A stretch of DNA of 64,000 nt. Source: Apostichopus japonicus. Lineage: Eukaryota > Echinodermata > Holothuroidea > Aspidochirotida > Stichopodidae. The position numbers and the translations under genes are program-made. Below, piece by piece: positions 10,961 through 22,289 of the stretch. Position 1 is the first letter of the stretch; every line of letters starts with the position of its first letter. The stretch covers positions 10,051,917-10,115,916 of the forward strand of contig NC_092571.1 of assembly GCF_037975245.1 (NCBI RefSeq), written 5' to 3'. The notes beneath the pieces are model-generated. The model was given only the letters and a program-made list of their open reading frames with translations, was not told the DNA's origin and ran no database searches.

Positions 10961-13300
10961 GGCGGCTTTTTCTGAGCCGGCTGACAAATTTCCCAGATTC
11001 AGTCTCTGTTTCTTTGCGATGCCGGGCGCAGGAATTAAGCATGCAGAGAAGGCTATCATTGCCTAATAGGTACTATATCACCTGCAGAACACACACATTG
11101 TTTTTACAAGAACGCTAAGTACTAAATGCCTCAGACTCGCCATACTTTGCTTGACCGGAATAACGATGGAATGGATGCCAGGCCTTCCGGCCACTCCTTG
11201 GGCAGCTATTACCCTCCTACCCTGTACAACGTGACGTCAGCTGAGCGGCGTTTTGACCGTACGCTTGTATTGGCTTGGTCAGACTGCAGAGCCTTACATA
11301 AGCTTACCTGCATACTGCTGTGCTTCGGTGCAGTATCGCCCCATAGGCCTATACAAGTAGGAACAATTACGAAGAGTGGCACGTTCTGTTTACCGTTAAT
11401 GTTATCTAATGAAAATACACAGTTCCTACTCAACGATTGATACAACTATAGATTTATATTCATTTATAACGTGCATGTATGAAGTCCAATGGCCACGTTC
11501 TTAGAATGCACCATTGTTGCGTAGTGACCTATGGCCTATGTAATGTAGAAAAACATGATAAACTCAATTGTACAAGACTATAACACATATCTATTCTACA
11601 TCATTCTTACTTAGGTACCTATTTTATCACTGTGATAATAATAAGCAGAAAGCCATATGGCTTTGTGATTCCTTGCCACATGTTGTATGCAGGAATTGGT
11701 TTCTTCCAAAACAAACTGTTTTTCATCATGAAGAAACTAGAAACCAACATTGAAGAAAACAATTCCAAATTCATACACTGTATACCATGCCCCATGTATT
11801 ATAAAGTCTCTTAATGGGATCACACACACACGCACATATACATACAAACATACACCCATACATACACCCATTCATACATACATACACGCATACATACATA
11901 TATATAGGGATGACTTGAGTTCAGCCGACCGTAACCGCACCTTGGTAATCAGCATGGCGTAGCGTGACAATGAAGTATTCAATAGTTCACTTCCTGCTGG
12001 AACAGTGCTTATTACGAAGATGTAGAGCAAATATTATATAATATAGTATACCTATACTGTAATTTACAACATGTTTTTACTCGAGTTTCACGCCTCACGG
12101 CGATCATAAAACAACTGAACGTAAACCGAAACGGTCGCGTGTTCTTATTTTTTACTGGTGCGGTCATTTGGTTTGTTACCGTGGCGACATTTTGAGATGA
12201 GCTCAGTTGATTGGTTTATTTTGTCTTTGGCGCGTAAGATTGCCAACTTCTTTTTCCACGCGGAGGTAATTGCACAGTCCCAGATTCACGCTTGGGTGTG
12301 TTTGATTCTTTTACTATTTTTCCAGCTTATGTTGTGGCTAATTCCCCTTCTTTCAGGTTCCATACGTATTTTGACAGTTCTGTTTCATTTTGGTACTTCT
12401 AGTTTCTGAGAGATTTGGAGTGGTTGTTGATCCGCTGTCTGTTGTTGAACCGCTATAGAGCTGGTTAAACATTTCCTTTGTAGGGGGCAGTTTTTCGTAG
12501 ATCTGCAGTTGCATGGTCTAGTAGAGGTTGTTTCTGGTGTATACACCGAATGGTTTACCAAAAACGTTCTGCCGTCCCATATAAGTCAAAGCAATCCCTT
12601 TGAATTGACAACGGAAACGGATTCAAATAATCCGACACGGATTAAACATGGGTGACGTAGGTTTTAAATTTAGTTCACAGAAGTGTTTTTTTTTCCTTTT
12701 CTAGATTTGTCTGTTCAGGAATCGTTTTGGTCAATGGCACATTGCCGATATATGTTGAGTCATTCTCATTCTTTGCGTGTTTTTCGCGTCTCCAACGTAT
12801 TGTCAGTTGCAAATATTGCAGTAGATTTTGGCTGCTCTGAGAGTCCCAGTGCAATTGACAAGTAAGCACGTCTTGCAATTTTGCGTACATGGCGAAGTTC
12901 CTGTATTTTCTGTTATGATTGCCTCTGATGAACTAGGTCTTATAATGAAAAGACAGATGAATCTGAGAACCTGATTACAGGCGTTCGGTGCTTCAGAGGA
13001 GCAAATGCGTCGAAAGCGCAATGTTTGATTGTATGGAATGTTTCTGGAACAATGACGTGGATGGTAAATGCTTGGTAAGTATGGAACGCCAAAATCGACA
13101 AAAATGCAGAAATTTTTTATGTAAGCCTAAGTCATTATGTGAATACAAAGTTACCGGCATAATTATAATGAACAAGAACAATTTAAGTCCTTATGTGGCA
13201 CTAATAGCACCTCCACATCATAACCAAGAACATTTTACGTATCATCCTAACACTGCCACATAATGACCGCCAAAACCGACAATATTTACAAGTCCTTATG
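10960..13300. other. No recognised gene; microsatellite at 11818-11905
   Basis: Only short unsupported open frames are present. A CA/CATA-rich microsatellite occupies 11818-11905. The 12160-12420 stretch is GT-rich but I do not recognise a protein in it. TAAGTCCTTATGTGG-like phrases recur near 13180 and 13290. Confidence 0.4.
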
Positions 13301-13305
13301 TGGGG

Positions 13306-13368
13306 ACTCGCATATCGCCACCTAAGGAATAACGAAGTTCGCTAGTCATAATGTGGCGATATGCGAGT
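13306..13368. repeat. Perfect 16-bp inverted repeat (hairpin)
   Basis: ACTCGCATATCGCCAC at 13306-13321 is exactly complementary in reverse to GTGGCGATATGCGAGT at 13353-13368, with a 31-base loop. It abuts the 5' truncation of the gypsy element. It may be a MITE remnant or a rearrangement scar. Confidence 0.7.
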
Positions 13369-13375
13369 ATCGACA

Positions 13376-13908
13376 TTACGATTCACTAAATTGGAGTTCT
13401 TGGGCCACACAGTTGGAAACGGGAAGTTGGGCCCGAAGCAGAGTACCCTTGATAAAATCAAAAACGCTCCAAAACCCGAGACGAAAACCCAAGTCAGGTC
13501 GTTTCTTGGTCTCACGGGGTATTACAGAGACTACATACCAAACTACTCTGCACTAGTTGCCCCACTGTCGGACCTGACGAGGAAGGGTTCACCCAATAGA
13601 GTGATTTGGGGAAGCGCCCAGGACAAGGCGTTCAATGATCTGAAGCAAGCGCTTATAAGTCCACCCCTTCTCAGGCGTCCTGAGGTAAATAAGCAATTTG
13701 TTCTGAAGACCGATGCATCCGATGTAGGGATTGGTGCAGTCCCACTACAGGAACATGAAAGAGAATTATTTCCTGTAGCGTATGCTAGTAGAAAGTTATT
13801 GGAGAGGGAAAGAAATTATTCAGTGATTGAGAGAGAATGCATGGGATTAGTTTGGGCAGTGCAGAAATTCCATGTATATCTGTACGGAAGTGAGTTCGTC
13901 TTACAGAC
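13376..13908 (+). pseudogene. Ty3/gypsy Pol fragment: end of reverse transcriptase and RNase H
   Basis: The frame starts abruptly in the thumb end of a Ty3/gypsy reverse transcriptase (KLEFLGHTV, then RSFLGLTGYYRDYIPNYS). It then runs into the tether and RNase H (FVLKTDASDVGIGAV with the catalytic Asp, YASRKLLERERNYS, IERECMGLVWAV). GAG, protease and the RT catalytic core are absent. The frame is cut by a hAT insertion at 13909. This is a dead copy. Confidence 0.9.
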
Positions 13909-14934
13909 CACTGGCGGATCCAAGGGGGGCCAAGGGGGGCCATGCCCCCCCCCCCCAAAAAAGGTGAGCCAAAAAGTGTTTCCGAACATCCGCTAAATCA
14001 TATGATTGGAAATTAAATAAATAGAGAGGAATAGCAGTGGTAGACTAGTCTAAACCTTTTCGTTTTCTGGTTTAAAATTAAATGCAGAGCTCCCAACTGA
14101 CCCGCAATTCGCGGGAATTAGACCCGCATTCTAACACCCAAACCCGCTGACCCGCACAAGCGTCCGAAAAAAAACGCATTGTAATTGTCAAGTATACATA
14201 AAAAATTGCATCAATTTTTGACTTAGCAACCATCATTTCTTTAGCATTTAGCATAATAGAGTATAAAACCTCCTTTACAGCATCATTTGAACCTCAAATT
14301 AGCCTATATTTCTTTTCATTGGGGCGAGCAGCGAACATTTTCATGCCACGGGAAAGAATGAATTATCACTTACTATTCCATTTATTGATGTTACACACAA
14401 AAAAATGCATATTTCTCAGAAAATTTTGGGTGACAAAAGCCTTTCTAAGTGCCTCCATTTTACATGTAGGCATCACCAGGATTCCAAAAAAAAATCAAAA
14501 GGGGAAGGGGACACCCCCTCCCCTTATACCCCTCCCCCAGGACGGCGATTCGTGGCATGGACCAGCATTTGCCTTCTCGAGAGTTGGGAGCTATGTAAAT
14601 GTATGAGCATGAGGATTTACAGTTTAACACCATTTAGCAGTTACAGGCTGGTTGTAAGAAATTTATAACCTATGAGAAATAAAATTTCTTGAGAAAGATG
14701 ATCCCAACTTTGTTTTATAAATATTTTAGAAAATTACACCTGGGAAACATTTTTTTAGAAGTAAATTAACATCACCATTGTACACTTTTGTCGCACCAAA
14801 TTGCATCTGAGGGCATTCAGCAATAGAAAATTTTCAAAAGGGGAGGGGGGCACCCCCTCCCCTTAGACCCCTCCCCCATATCACTCTAATGCCACTTTGG
14901 CCCCTCCCAAGCAAAGGCCCTGGATCCGCCATTG
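13909..14934. mobile_element. hAT-type MITE inserted in gypsy RNase H, TSD TTACAGAC
   Basis: The ends are CACTGGCGGATCCAAGG at the left and, read inward from the right, CAATGGCGGATCCAGGG. The 8-bp duplication TTACAGAC is perfect at 13901-13908 and 14935-14942, and the interrupted RNase H coding resumes straight after it. The 1026-bp element has no transposase. It contains two G-rich/C-rich palindromes (about 14498 and 14838) shared with the element at 3221-3997. Confidence 0.9.
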
Positions 14935-14942
14935 TTACAGAC

Positions 14943-15083
14943 TGATCACGAACCACTCACTTATTTAAATAGAGCGAAGTTGCTAAACTCAAGAATTATG
15001 AGATGGGCATTAATAATACAAGAGTATATAGATTCGGACTGGAATCAATCAAAGGAAAGTACAATGTTGGTGCAGATTATATG
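14943..15083 (+). pseudogene. Ty3/gypsy RNase H C-terminal remnant
   Basis: After the hAT insertion the frame continues with HEPLTYLNRAKLLNSRIMRW, typical of gypsy RNase H. A frameshift near 15040 moves the last part into the next frame, where GKYNVGADYMGRM can be read before a stop. No integrase follows, so the internal region is deleted. Confidence 0.8.
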
Positions 15084-15301
15084 GGCCGAATGTAAGCGGG
15101 TTATTCATTCATTTAATCAGATGTAGATGTGTTGATTGTAACACTATTGATTGTTGTTATGTTATCATACATTTTTAATTGACATTTATGGAATTTGTTA
15201 GTTTAAGTACTTTGAGATGGTTATCAATATTCATTAGTTATGTTTAATTTAAAGTTGCATACACGTCCATTTATAGATGAAATATTTAAAATATTTATCT
15301 T

Positions 15302-15315
15302 AAAGGGGGAGTAAT
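15302..15315 (+). other. Polypurine tract before 3' LTR
   Basis: The purine run AAAGGGGGAG, followed by TAAT, lies immediately before the TG that opens the LTR. This is the expected primer site for plus-strand synthesis in an LTR retrotransposon. Confidence 0.7.
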
Positions 15316-15994
15316 TGTCACGAACGACTGTATTCATTGTACGTGTATTCAGTATACGCTGGTCTGGGTGATAAGTAGGTCACTCGCCGTGACTGATAAC
15401 CGTGTTTAATTTTTCTGGAAGCGACGAGAAATGATGGAGCTATTCGGTATTAGCGATTACAGATTTCCAGAACATACGGGAAGTTATTTTTAGCAGGCGA
15501 CCGGATATCGTCGACCAATGAACGATAAACTATCAGTCGTATCTTCGAGACATGGATGATTCTCGATGTTTTTCCGTCAGGATTCCTGAAAAAGAACTTT
15601 CGGGAGATTAAACCCGGCAATATATAAAAAGAGATATTTTCGGTGATTTGGAGTTTTCCGATCTATTGTGAGAAGAAATTCATCTGAGATAAAAAATTAA
15701 TTATCGAGGGGACGGACGGAGGAACCGGTGGACTGTTTGTTTATCAGATTGGTGCGTCGTTAATAATAATATTTTTTTTAATAATATTGTAAAATCTGTC
15801 TGTAATATTCCAAATTTCTAGTACCAATAATCCCTCTGCAAATCAGTTGAGATCGTATCATTGTAAATATATCTTTTTTGTTAACTTCAGAAACCTCTCA
15901 GTAGTCTTTTGGTCCTTTGAGTTTACTTCCCTGAATCTATCTAAAATTGTATTTTATCGGCTTTGAAGGCCAAGGAAAACCCGGGGTCGCAACA
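15316..15994 (+). mobile_element. Ty3/gypsy 3' LTR
   Basis: The 679-bp segment opens with TGTCACGAAC next to the polypurine tract and closes with GGTCGCAACA, the usual TG...CA. A TATA-like ATATATAAAAAG lies at about 15621. The 5' LTR is not in the window, so the boundaries rest on the termini alone. Confidence 0.65.
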
Positions 15995-17346
15995 GAGGGG
16001 CGCTAGAGGGTGCCATTTTGTATTATCCCACGGAAGTTGTGACATCAAATATTAAATAAAAACCGTCATTTGCTGGGCAAGACAAGCTCAGGGCACTGAG
16101 ACTACGCTGCTCCGTGAGGCCTGACGACTAAGAAGACTAATTTCTACATGGATTTAGCAATTTTACATGATCACTGAGAATTTTGCAGTTTTGATTTGTT
16201 TGAGAAATTTAATATATAGTGCCTGGCTGAAGTATTACAAGTGTTCCTTATAATGAAAGAATTTTGGTTGGTTATATGAGGATATAGTCCTATACAAGTG
16301 GATATGTTTATTTTTGTGCAGGCTGGTCACGTAGACGAAGTCTACAAATGTTACTAACATTTCTCCCAACAAGACAGACATTGAGATACTTCAATCCTGT
16401 TGACATCTTTGACTCCGCCTGTCCAAGATATAATTTCAAAGATATGGTTTAAAAAGAATCTATAATTCCAGATTGTTTAAAAAAAAATGTCGAAAATGAG
16501 ATACATGCATTTAGGATGAGAATAAAAGGACAATTTGTAATAGACGTTATCCCTTAGATTTTTTATGTGATAAGTAAAGACGCCATGACAATGTTACAAA
16601 TTAGAAGTGCCTTCGCCAGCAATTGATATTCCGTTCACCCCCGACATATCAGAGACCAACAGCATTCATAAAGTCTTTTCTAAATCATCACTAATACCTA
16701 GCGACTAACCAAGGATAAAATGCAGCATTTTTCGTAACAAGAAAATTTGGTATTGCTGTGGTGGGCTAAATTGAAAATATCAAAAGTATTACTGGTCTGT
16801 TGGGGTTAAAACTGCTGGGCACTTACAGAAACCCATACGAACTGACTTTGACCTCAACGTGAACTCTATACCGTCCCACAGACGCTGAACGATTGAAAGA
16901 AAATAAAGAAGACGAATCCCTTGTGAAGATAAGTATCCTTATCAATCTTGAACTACTCCTCTATTTCTTCACAAAGACCATGCACGGAAACAGTTTCATT
17001 ATTCTGTTATTTTTATAATTTCTATTTTTTTGTTTTTGTTTTTTAAGAATATGTTAACCCAACGAAAACTAAAGCACCATAAAAGCCATATATACATGTA
17101 TGCTATATTGCTATATGTATGCTGGCTGAGATGGTGCAACACTGAGTGCGTATTCTTACCATATTTGCTTCTTTTAGGAGCTTCCTGGGACAAGTACCCG
17201 TTCGTTTTGGCAAGATATTGCCATATTAATGTTTCTTAAGTGAATTGTAACTTTTAACTCTATTCAGCCGATACAAACTTCCTATTTAAGAGATTTAACA
17301 TTTTTGTCAACCTGAGCTGCCGTGTCTTGCAACACAGGCAAGCACT
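15995..17346. other. No recognised feature
   Basis: Between the gypsy LTR and the LINE ORF1 remnant I see only short unsupported frames and no transposon ends. Confidence 0.35.
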
Positions 17347-18040
17347 TTGTTACGTTGCAATGAGTTGCGCAAACCTGTTAAAGGAGATAATGACAACATG
17401 AAATCTAGCCTGACCCCTATTATGTCGCAGAAGAGAGGAAAGAAAGAGAACAGTGTGAGAATATTGGACTATGGATTTATCGCTCAAGATGTAATAAATG
17501 CAATTTCGGAAGATGTCGGGCATATTAACATACTCGGTTGTGTAAAAATCGGGGGTCAATGGGTTATAACTTTGAAAAACGGCAGCGATGCAGACATGCT
17601 GCAAGAAATGGGGATAAAACTTGGAAATGAACTATGTGATGGCATGGGTGTTACAAAACATATCTTGACCATGAGCCTCTCCAACGTCCCAACATACATA
17701 AGTAACGAAGAACTTTTCAATAAATTGGAAGAATATGGCTGCCAAATTAGAACCAAGTGCACCCAGAAATACTACTCAGAATTTCCCAACGTTGAAACGG
17801 GATTGATTCGTACGACCTGAGCTGCCAGTCAATAACACAAGCCTCCCATACGCAATAACAATAGATAGTGATCACCTTGGACTGAAACACAAAGGTCAAA
17901 GCCGTGTTTGCAACCTTTGTCTCGCTCAAGACCATATAATGAGGGACTGCCCGCATTACAAGTGCATGCAACGTTGGAAAGACAACTTAAACAGCCGCAC
18001 CAACACCTACATCAAACCCTGTCGATTCTGGAAAGATTAA
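17347..18040 (+). pseudogene. Non-LTR retrotransposon ORF1 (RRM-like plus CCHC knuckle), broken
   Basis: The ORF encodes 157 residues (MSQKRGKKENSVRILDYGFI...) and ends at 17820. A shift of frame near 17807 restores sequence reading RPELPVNN and later CNLCLAQDHIMRDC, a CX2CX4HX4C zinc knuckle. A beta-alpha-beta segment followed by a CCHC knuckle is the layout of ORF1/gag-like proteins of LINEs, which bind the element RNA. The frameshift shows decay. It may belong to the same element as 18416-19316. Confidence 0.6.
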
Positions 18041-18415
18041 AGCAGACAAGGCGAAAAGCCATCACCAACAGACTCATGCCAATGCAAAGAAAGATAACCC
18101 AGAACAGCATCAAATATAGGCGAAACTGTAACGAACCCTGTCATCAAGTGACGGATTTTTTACGGTCTCAAACAAAGCAAACCAAACTCCTTAACGCAGG
18201 AATAGGAACTTTAAGGCCAAATGTTTCAACCGCCAGGCGGTTTAATCCGAAGGAAAAGATCAATCAAAACAGAATAAATTTTGTGTCGAATTTTTTATTA
18301 ATAATTCTCTCATTCATGGCAACATCAGACGACTATATAATATAGAATTTGGGGGAAATGTTACATGTAAGTATTACAGCATTGATTCTTATAATAATTT
18401 ACTCCCAAATTATGT

Positions 18416-19316
18416 TCTTACCTTTTTTATCCGTAACCCTTTGACTCATATATGTAATGTATCCTTTAACACCGGAGTATTCCCCATTGCACTAAAAATT
18501 ACTAAAATTATTCCAATTTTTAAATATTATTCTATTTGCTGATGATACAAATATATCTTTTGAATCAGATATAAATGTAAACTCATTTCATAATAAAGCT
18601 TCCTTAGAACTAGATACATTTAATGACTGGTTTGCCGCCAATAAACTATCGCTCAACATAGACAAAACTAATTACATCGCCTTTAAAACTTCCAGAACAT
18701 GTAGTTGGCAATCGATAACGATATTATTATGGGAGGCAAAATTCTCAAGCAAGTTAACACTACTAAGTTATTAGGGGTCCAGATTGATCATAACCTTTCC
18801 TGGTGTGATAACATTCAACAGTCTGCAACAATGTTGCTAAAAATGCAGGAAATGTATCCAAATTAAAACACTTCTTGCCACAACACATAATAAAGACCCT
18901 TTATCAAACCCTGGTAGTACCACATATTTCTTATTGTTATATTATTTGGTTTGGCACGTATAATACTAATCTCAATTCACTTATTATAGTACAAAAGAAG
19001 GCAATTAGACGAATATCACGTGCTGCACCTCGTGATCACAACGCCCTACATTTAAGAATCTTAATTTATTGAAAGTTAATGACATAATACGTGTAAAAGT
19101 TGCCACCTGCACTTCTAAGGTGTGGAATGGATTACTGCCTAATGCATTTCAGAATTACATAATTAGTCATAGGGATTTACATTATCACAATATAAGATAC
19201 GCTTAATAGCTCATGCAATAAGTACTTGGAATCCTATAACAGAAATTAACATAAATAAATTATCGAAAAGAACCTTTAGAAAAAAATTAATTAAAGAAAT
19301 TATTTCATCTTAATAA
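18416..19316 (+). pseudogene. Non-LTR retrotransposon reverse transcriptase, 3' part
   Basis: Translated pieces in several frames include LFADDTNIS (the catalytic FADD box, about 18529-18555), LSLNIDKTNYIAF, LGVQIDHNLSW, and then TLYQTLVVPHISYCYIIW and VQKKAIRRISRA. This order is that of a LINE RT palm, thumb and C-terminal region (Jockey/CR1-like). Frameshifts and deletions abound. The 5' fingers domain and endonuclease are missing. Confidence 0.75.
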
Positions 19317-19620
19317 TTCAAATATCACACTACTATTGATTTTTTGTGAACTGCAATATTTTCAGTTCCTTTTTTTTCAGGGATTATTTTACTTTGTGAA
19401 GCCAATATAGACTTTTTAGAAGACTTCTTTTCACAATGTATATATTCACGTGATGTAACAAATAAATCAAATATAGAGTCTTTTCTCCGGGTTCACGACT
19501 ACTCCATTGTCGTGCTACGACCCAATCCTTTGTCGAGGGTTGCACCGTAACCACATAACTACACCCCGTATTCAGTGTGCATAAGAAGATTAACTTAAAT
19601 AAATGAGACTGTGAACATCT
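19317..19620. other. No recognised gene
   Basis: AT-rich sequence after the LINE tail. A possible LINE 3' end lies around 19460 (AATAAATCAA). Nothing else is supported. Confidence 0.3.
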
Positions 19621-19623
19621 TCA

Positions 19624-19778
19624 CCGCATTAACGAACAGAAACTTTCTGGTTGATAAGCTGTTGCATCGTAAAACATGTGAAGCTGCTGTTCCTCTACGC
19701 GTATACCGCTGATACAGCCTTCAAAGTTTGTCTCAAAGTCGCTTGGTAGTTTCTTGGGTGGAACGCGGGGTATTCCAC
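19624..19778 (-). pseudogene. Laminin G domain, C-terminal exon
   Basis: On the minus strand a long pyrimidine tract ends in CATAG before GTGGAATACC, a strong acceptor. The exon reads GIPRVPPKKLPSDFETNFEG then CISGIRVEEQQLHMFYD..., the 'F.GCI..' ending of laminin G domains, ending just past FCSLMR, where GTGAAG could be a donor. This exon itself is intact. It joins in phase to the exon at 20041-20144, so the gene once spliced normally. Confidence 0.7.
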
Positions 19779-20040
19779 CTATGACGGAATAGAAGGAAGG
19801 AAGGAGGAAAGTCAAAGATGAACAGTTGAAATCACAAGATGGTGACATGGTGACAGTATGATGCAGATTCAAAGGATACATTATCAGTGGCTAAAACTCC
19901 ACGTTTAAGACATATGGTTGTTTTATGTACGGACATGTAATACACGTACCTATATCATGGGACAGCCGCTTTGGAATTTAGTCTAACAGCTGGTAAAGCT
20001 AGCTTATGTAGCAGATATTAATCTGGTCACTGCCACTTAC

Positions 20041-20144
20041 TTACATACAAGGCATGATCTGTGTTAAATTGTTAAGCTCCTGGATTTGACGAATGCAATA
20101 CCGGGTCCTCGTCGTCGACATGAAGGGTTCCGTCACGAACATGT
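20041..20144 (-). pseudogene. Laminin G domain, middle exon with stop
   Basis: The minus-strand acceptor TTTGTCTGTAG precedes ACATGTTCG, and the donor GTAAGT follows GTATGTAA. The frame reads HVRDGTLHVDDEDPVLHSSN, then PGA, an in-frame TAA, and QFNTDHALYV. This is the usual strand pair of a laminin G domain ('DG.L.VDD ... NTD..LYVGG'). The internal stop indicates decay or an assembly error. Confidence 0.65.
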
Positions 20145-20565
20145 CTACAGACAAATAGCAATACATACATAGTAATAACAAAGATGGCTTTGAATAACGA
20201 CAAGGCTATAGCATGGAGTCCTAACAAGAGCTATAAATCGGGTCAAAATGACTCGCCCTTTCCTAGAATAGTTTTTCACAAAGATCTCTGTCATATAAGC
20301 TAACGATGGTGGTTGGAGCTAGTGTCTCCTTTAAAGTCGCTGAGCAAAGTAGTTTTGTTAAGTCCTCCAAAATCTTATATCAACGGAACTAAGAGATTTA
20401 AAAATTGAGTTATACGTCAATTACGATTCACCCAAATAATACTAAGCTCATCAAAATATCCTAGTCAAGTTTATCCAACATAACAGCTCTGAAGATTATA
20501 TGGATAGTTGAGAGTGATCGGATGAAAATGCAAAAAAAAAAGACGCCATTTCTGAAATACTATAC

Positions 20566-20772
20566 CTGGATGTCCTGTGGAAGTTCCCATTCGAAACATA
20601 GACGGTTGATAACATCTTCAGGGTACCTGAGCCCAACTGTTACGTGAACATGACGTAGCCATCTACCACGGCTGGCCAATGAAATCTGAGCCGCCGTTCC
20701 ACATGATGAGACCCTTTTCTTCTTCCGTCTTGATCATCACCTCAAAGACGTTATTTGCTTTAAGCTAGGGTC
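20566..20772 (-). pseudogene. Laminin G domain, N-terminal exon with stops and frameshift
   Basis: The acceptor is TTTGCAG and the donor GTATAG. Readable parts are LKANNVFEVMIKTEEEKGLI followed by MWNGGSDFIGQ, then after a one-base shift VVDGYVMFT, a TAA, and QLGSGTLKML...SNGNFHRTS. A TAG lies just before LKANN. Exon phases at both ends still fit the neighbours, so I infer a duplicated gene that lost function, or poor local consensus quality. Confidence 0.65.
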
Positions 20773-21327
20773 CTGCAAATGAACACAGACAGTCTTTTCT
20801 CAGCTGGCAGTTTGTAAAAAGTTAAAAGGTTAATGAGTTAGATGATAAACGTAAAATGCAAGAAAATGAAAACACGAACGGATACTAAAACTGGATCAAT
20901 ACGGAGACCTCAATCGTCGTCATGATCTAAGTTTTGTTGACGTTTTCTCAAAGGGTTTATTTCTGACTAATTGTCAGCTTTTTCTTTCAATAATAAGCTT
21001 ATTTCCAATGCTAAGTCTACAAGTTCATCAAAGTATTATATTTTTTTACCTCAGGAAGGATTAATGAGCAATCACAATCTACTGATGTATGAAATTTTAA
21101 GCTTCTCTGATTTCTTTTAATTTTTATAATGTTTTTACTTGATATCAAACTTCATTTTCTTTAACTACTGAACTGCATATTTGACTGAGATTTCAGGATG
21201 CAACAGTATAAAAAATATTCCCCGAAAGCTTGCCAAACACTGCATTAACTGAATGCGACCGGGCTTGATTTTAGCATCGTTACATGGCTAATTACAGGGA
21301 ATCACATTGATATATTTTGTGCCTTAC

Positions 21328-22287
21328 CTAAATACACCCCTCCATCGATATTTACGGACGCGGTAGAGGATGATGACATTGTACTACGCTGCGTTGTTGA
21401 TACCTTCGGTGACATTGTAGGGGTAGAGCCTAGTCCATGGTCGTTGCCCGTCTACGGGTGCTGTGGTTGTCATTGGAGGTGGAGGTGCAGGTGGAGGTGG
21501 AAAGCCTGTCATACTCATTGAAGATCTGGGTTTGGTTTGGTCGTCTATAGGTGAAGTCATCATCTCCTTGGATGATGCTTTCATGGTGGTATCCTTGATC
21601 ACGTCCCTCATTGTGGGTGTTATCGCCTCTTGGGTCGTCTTGGCAGTTGCTGTCATGCCTTGACTGGACATGTCCATCGGGTTTTTTTTTCTGTATCGGT
21701 CATCTCTGGGAATGGGCGTTCGCCTGGAGAGTGGATATGAGCTTAGAGGTGTTCATCGATCCATCTGCGCTGGCTTTACCCATCGTCATCTTCATCGCTT
21801 TGTCCGCTTCAACATCGGATTTATCTCCCGTCATCATCGGACTGCCACTTTTCACGAAGGGCGTCATCTCCATGGCCGTGGACATAGCATTCTCTGAGCT
21901 AACCATCCGTTTGGCTGGTCATCTGGGCTGGGGCTGTCATACCACCAGTTATTTCTACCATTTTTCTGTCTTCTCCTCCCAGTCACCTTAGAGGTCATGG
22001 CGAAATGAAATCCTTTCCCATTCTGACCATTGGTTTGCTGGTTTTTCTGATGACGTCGGTTCTCTCCGCTGGTGTTATTGAGACACTTGCTGTCATGTCC
22101 TGCATCGGTGAAACCATGCCTGATACTTCCACCATCGCTTTGGTCTCCTCTCCATCACCATCCACCTCCATATCTGTAGCCATGTCATTGTCTGGCATCA
22201 TCTGCATACTTGCATCTGTTACCATGACGACGGGTCCTTCGGTCACCATGTCCATGTCATTGTTTGTTGCTATATCTGTTCCCATAT
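21328..22287 (-). pseudogene. Linker of laminin-G gene: Thr/Met/Asp-rich low complexity
   Basis: The 3' side has the donor GTAAGGC at 21321-21327 and, before it, SVNIDGGVYLG, the first strand of the laminin G domain that continues at 20772. Upstream come NVTEG, PPPPAPPPPM, and then long Met/Thr/Ser/Asp-rich stretches in alternating frames (21384-21677, 21700-21906, 22005-22285). Frame changes break it into three pieces. I read it as a low-complexity extracellular linker of the same decayed gene; the 5' end is not seen. Confidence 0.45.
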
Positions 22288-22289
22288 CA

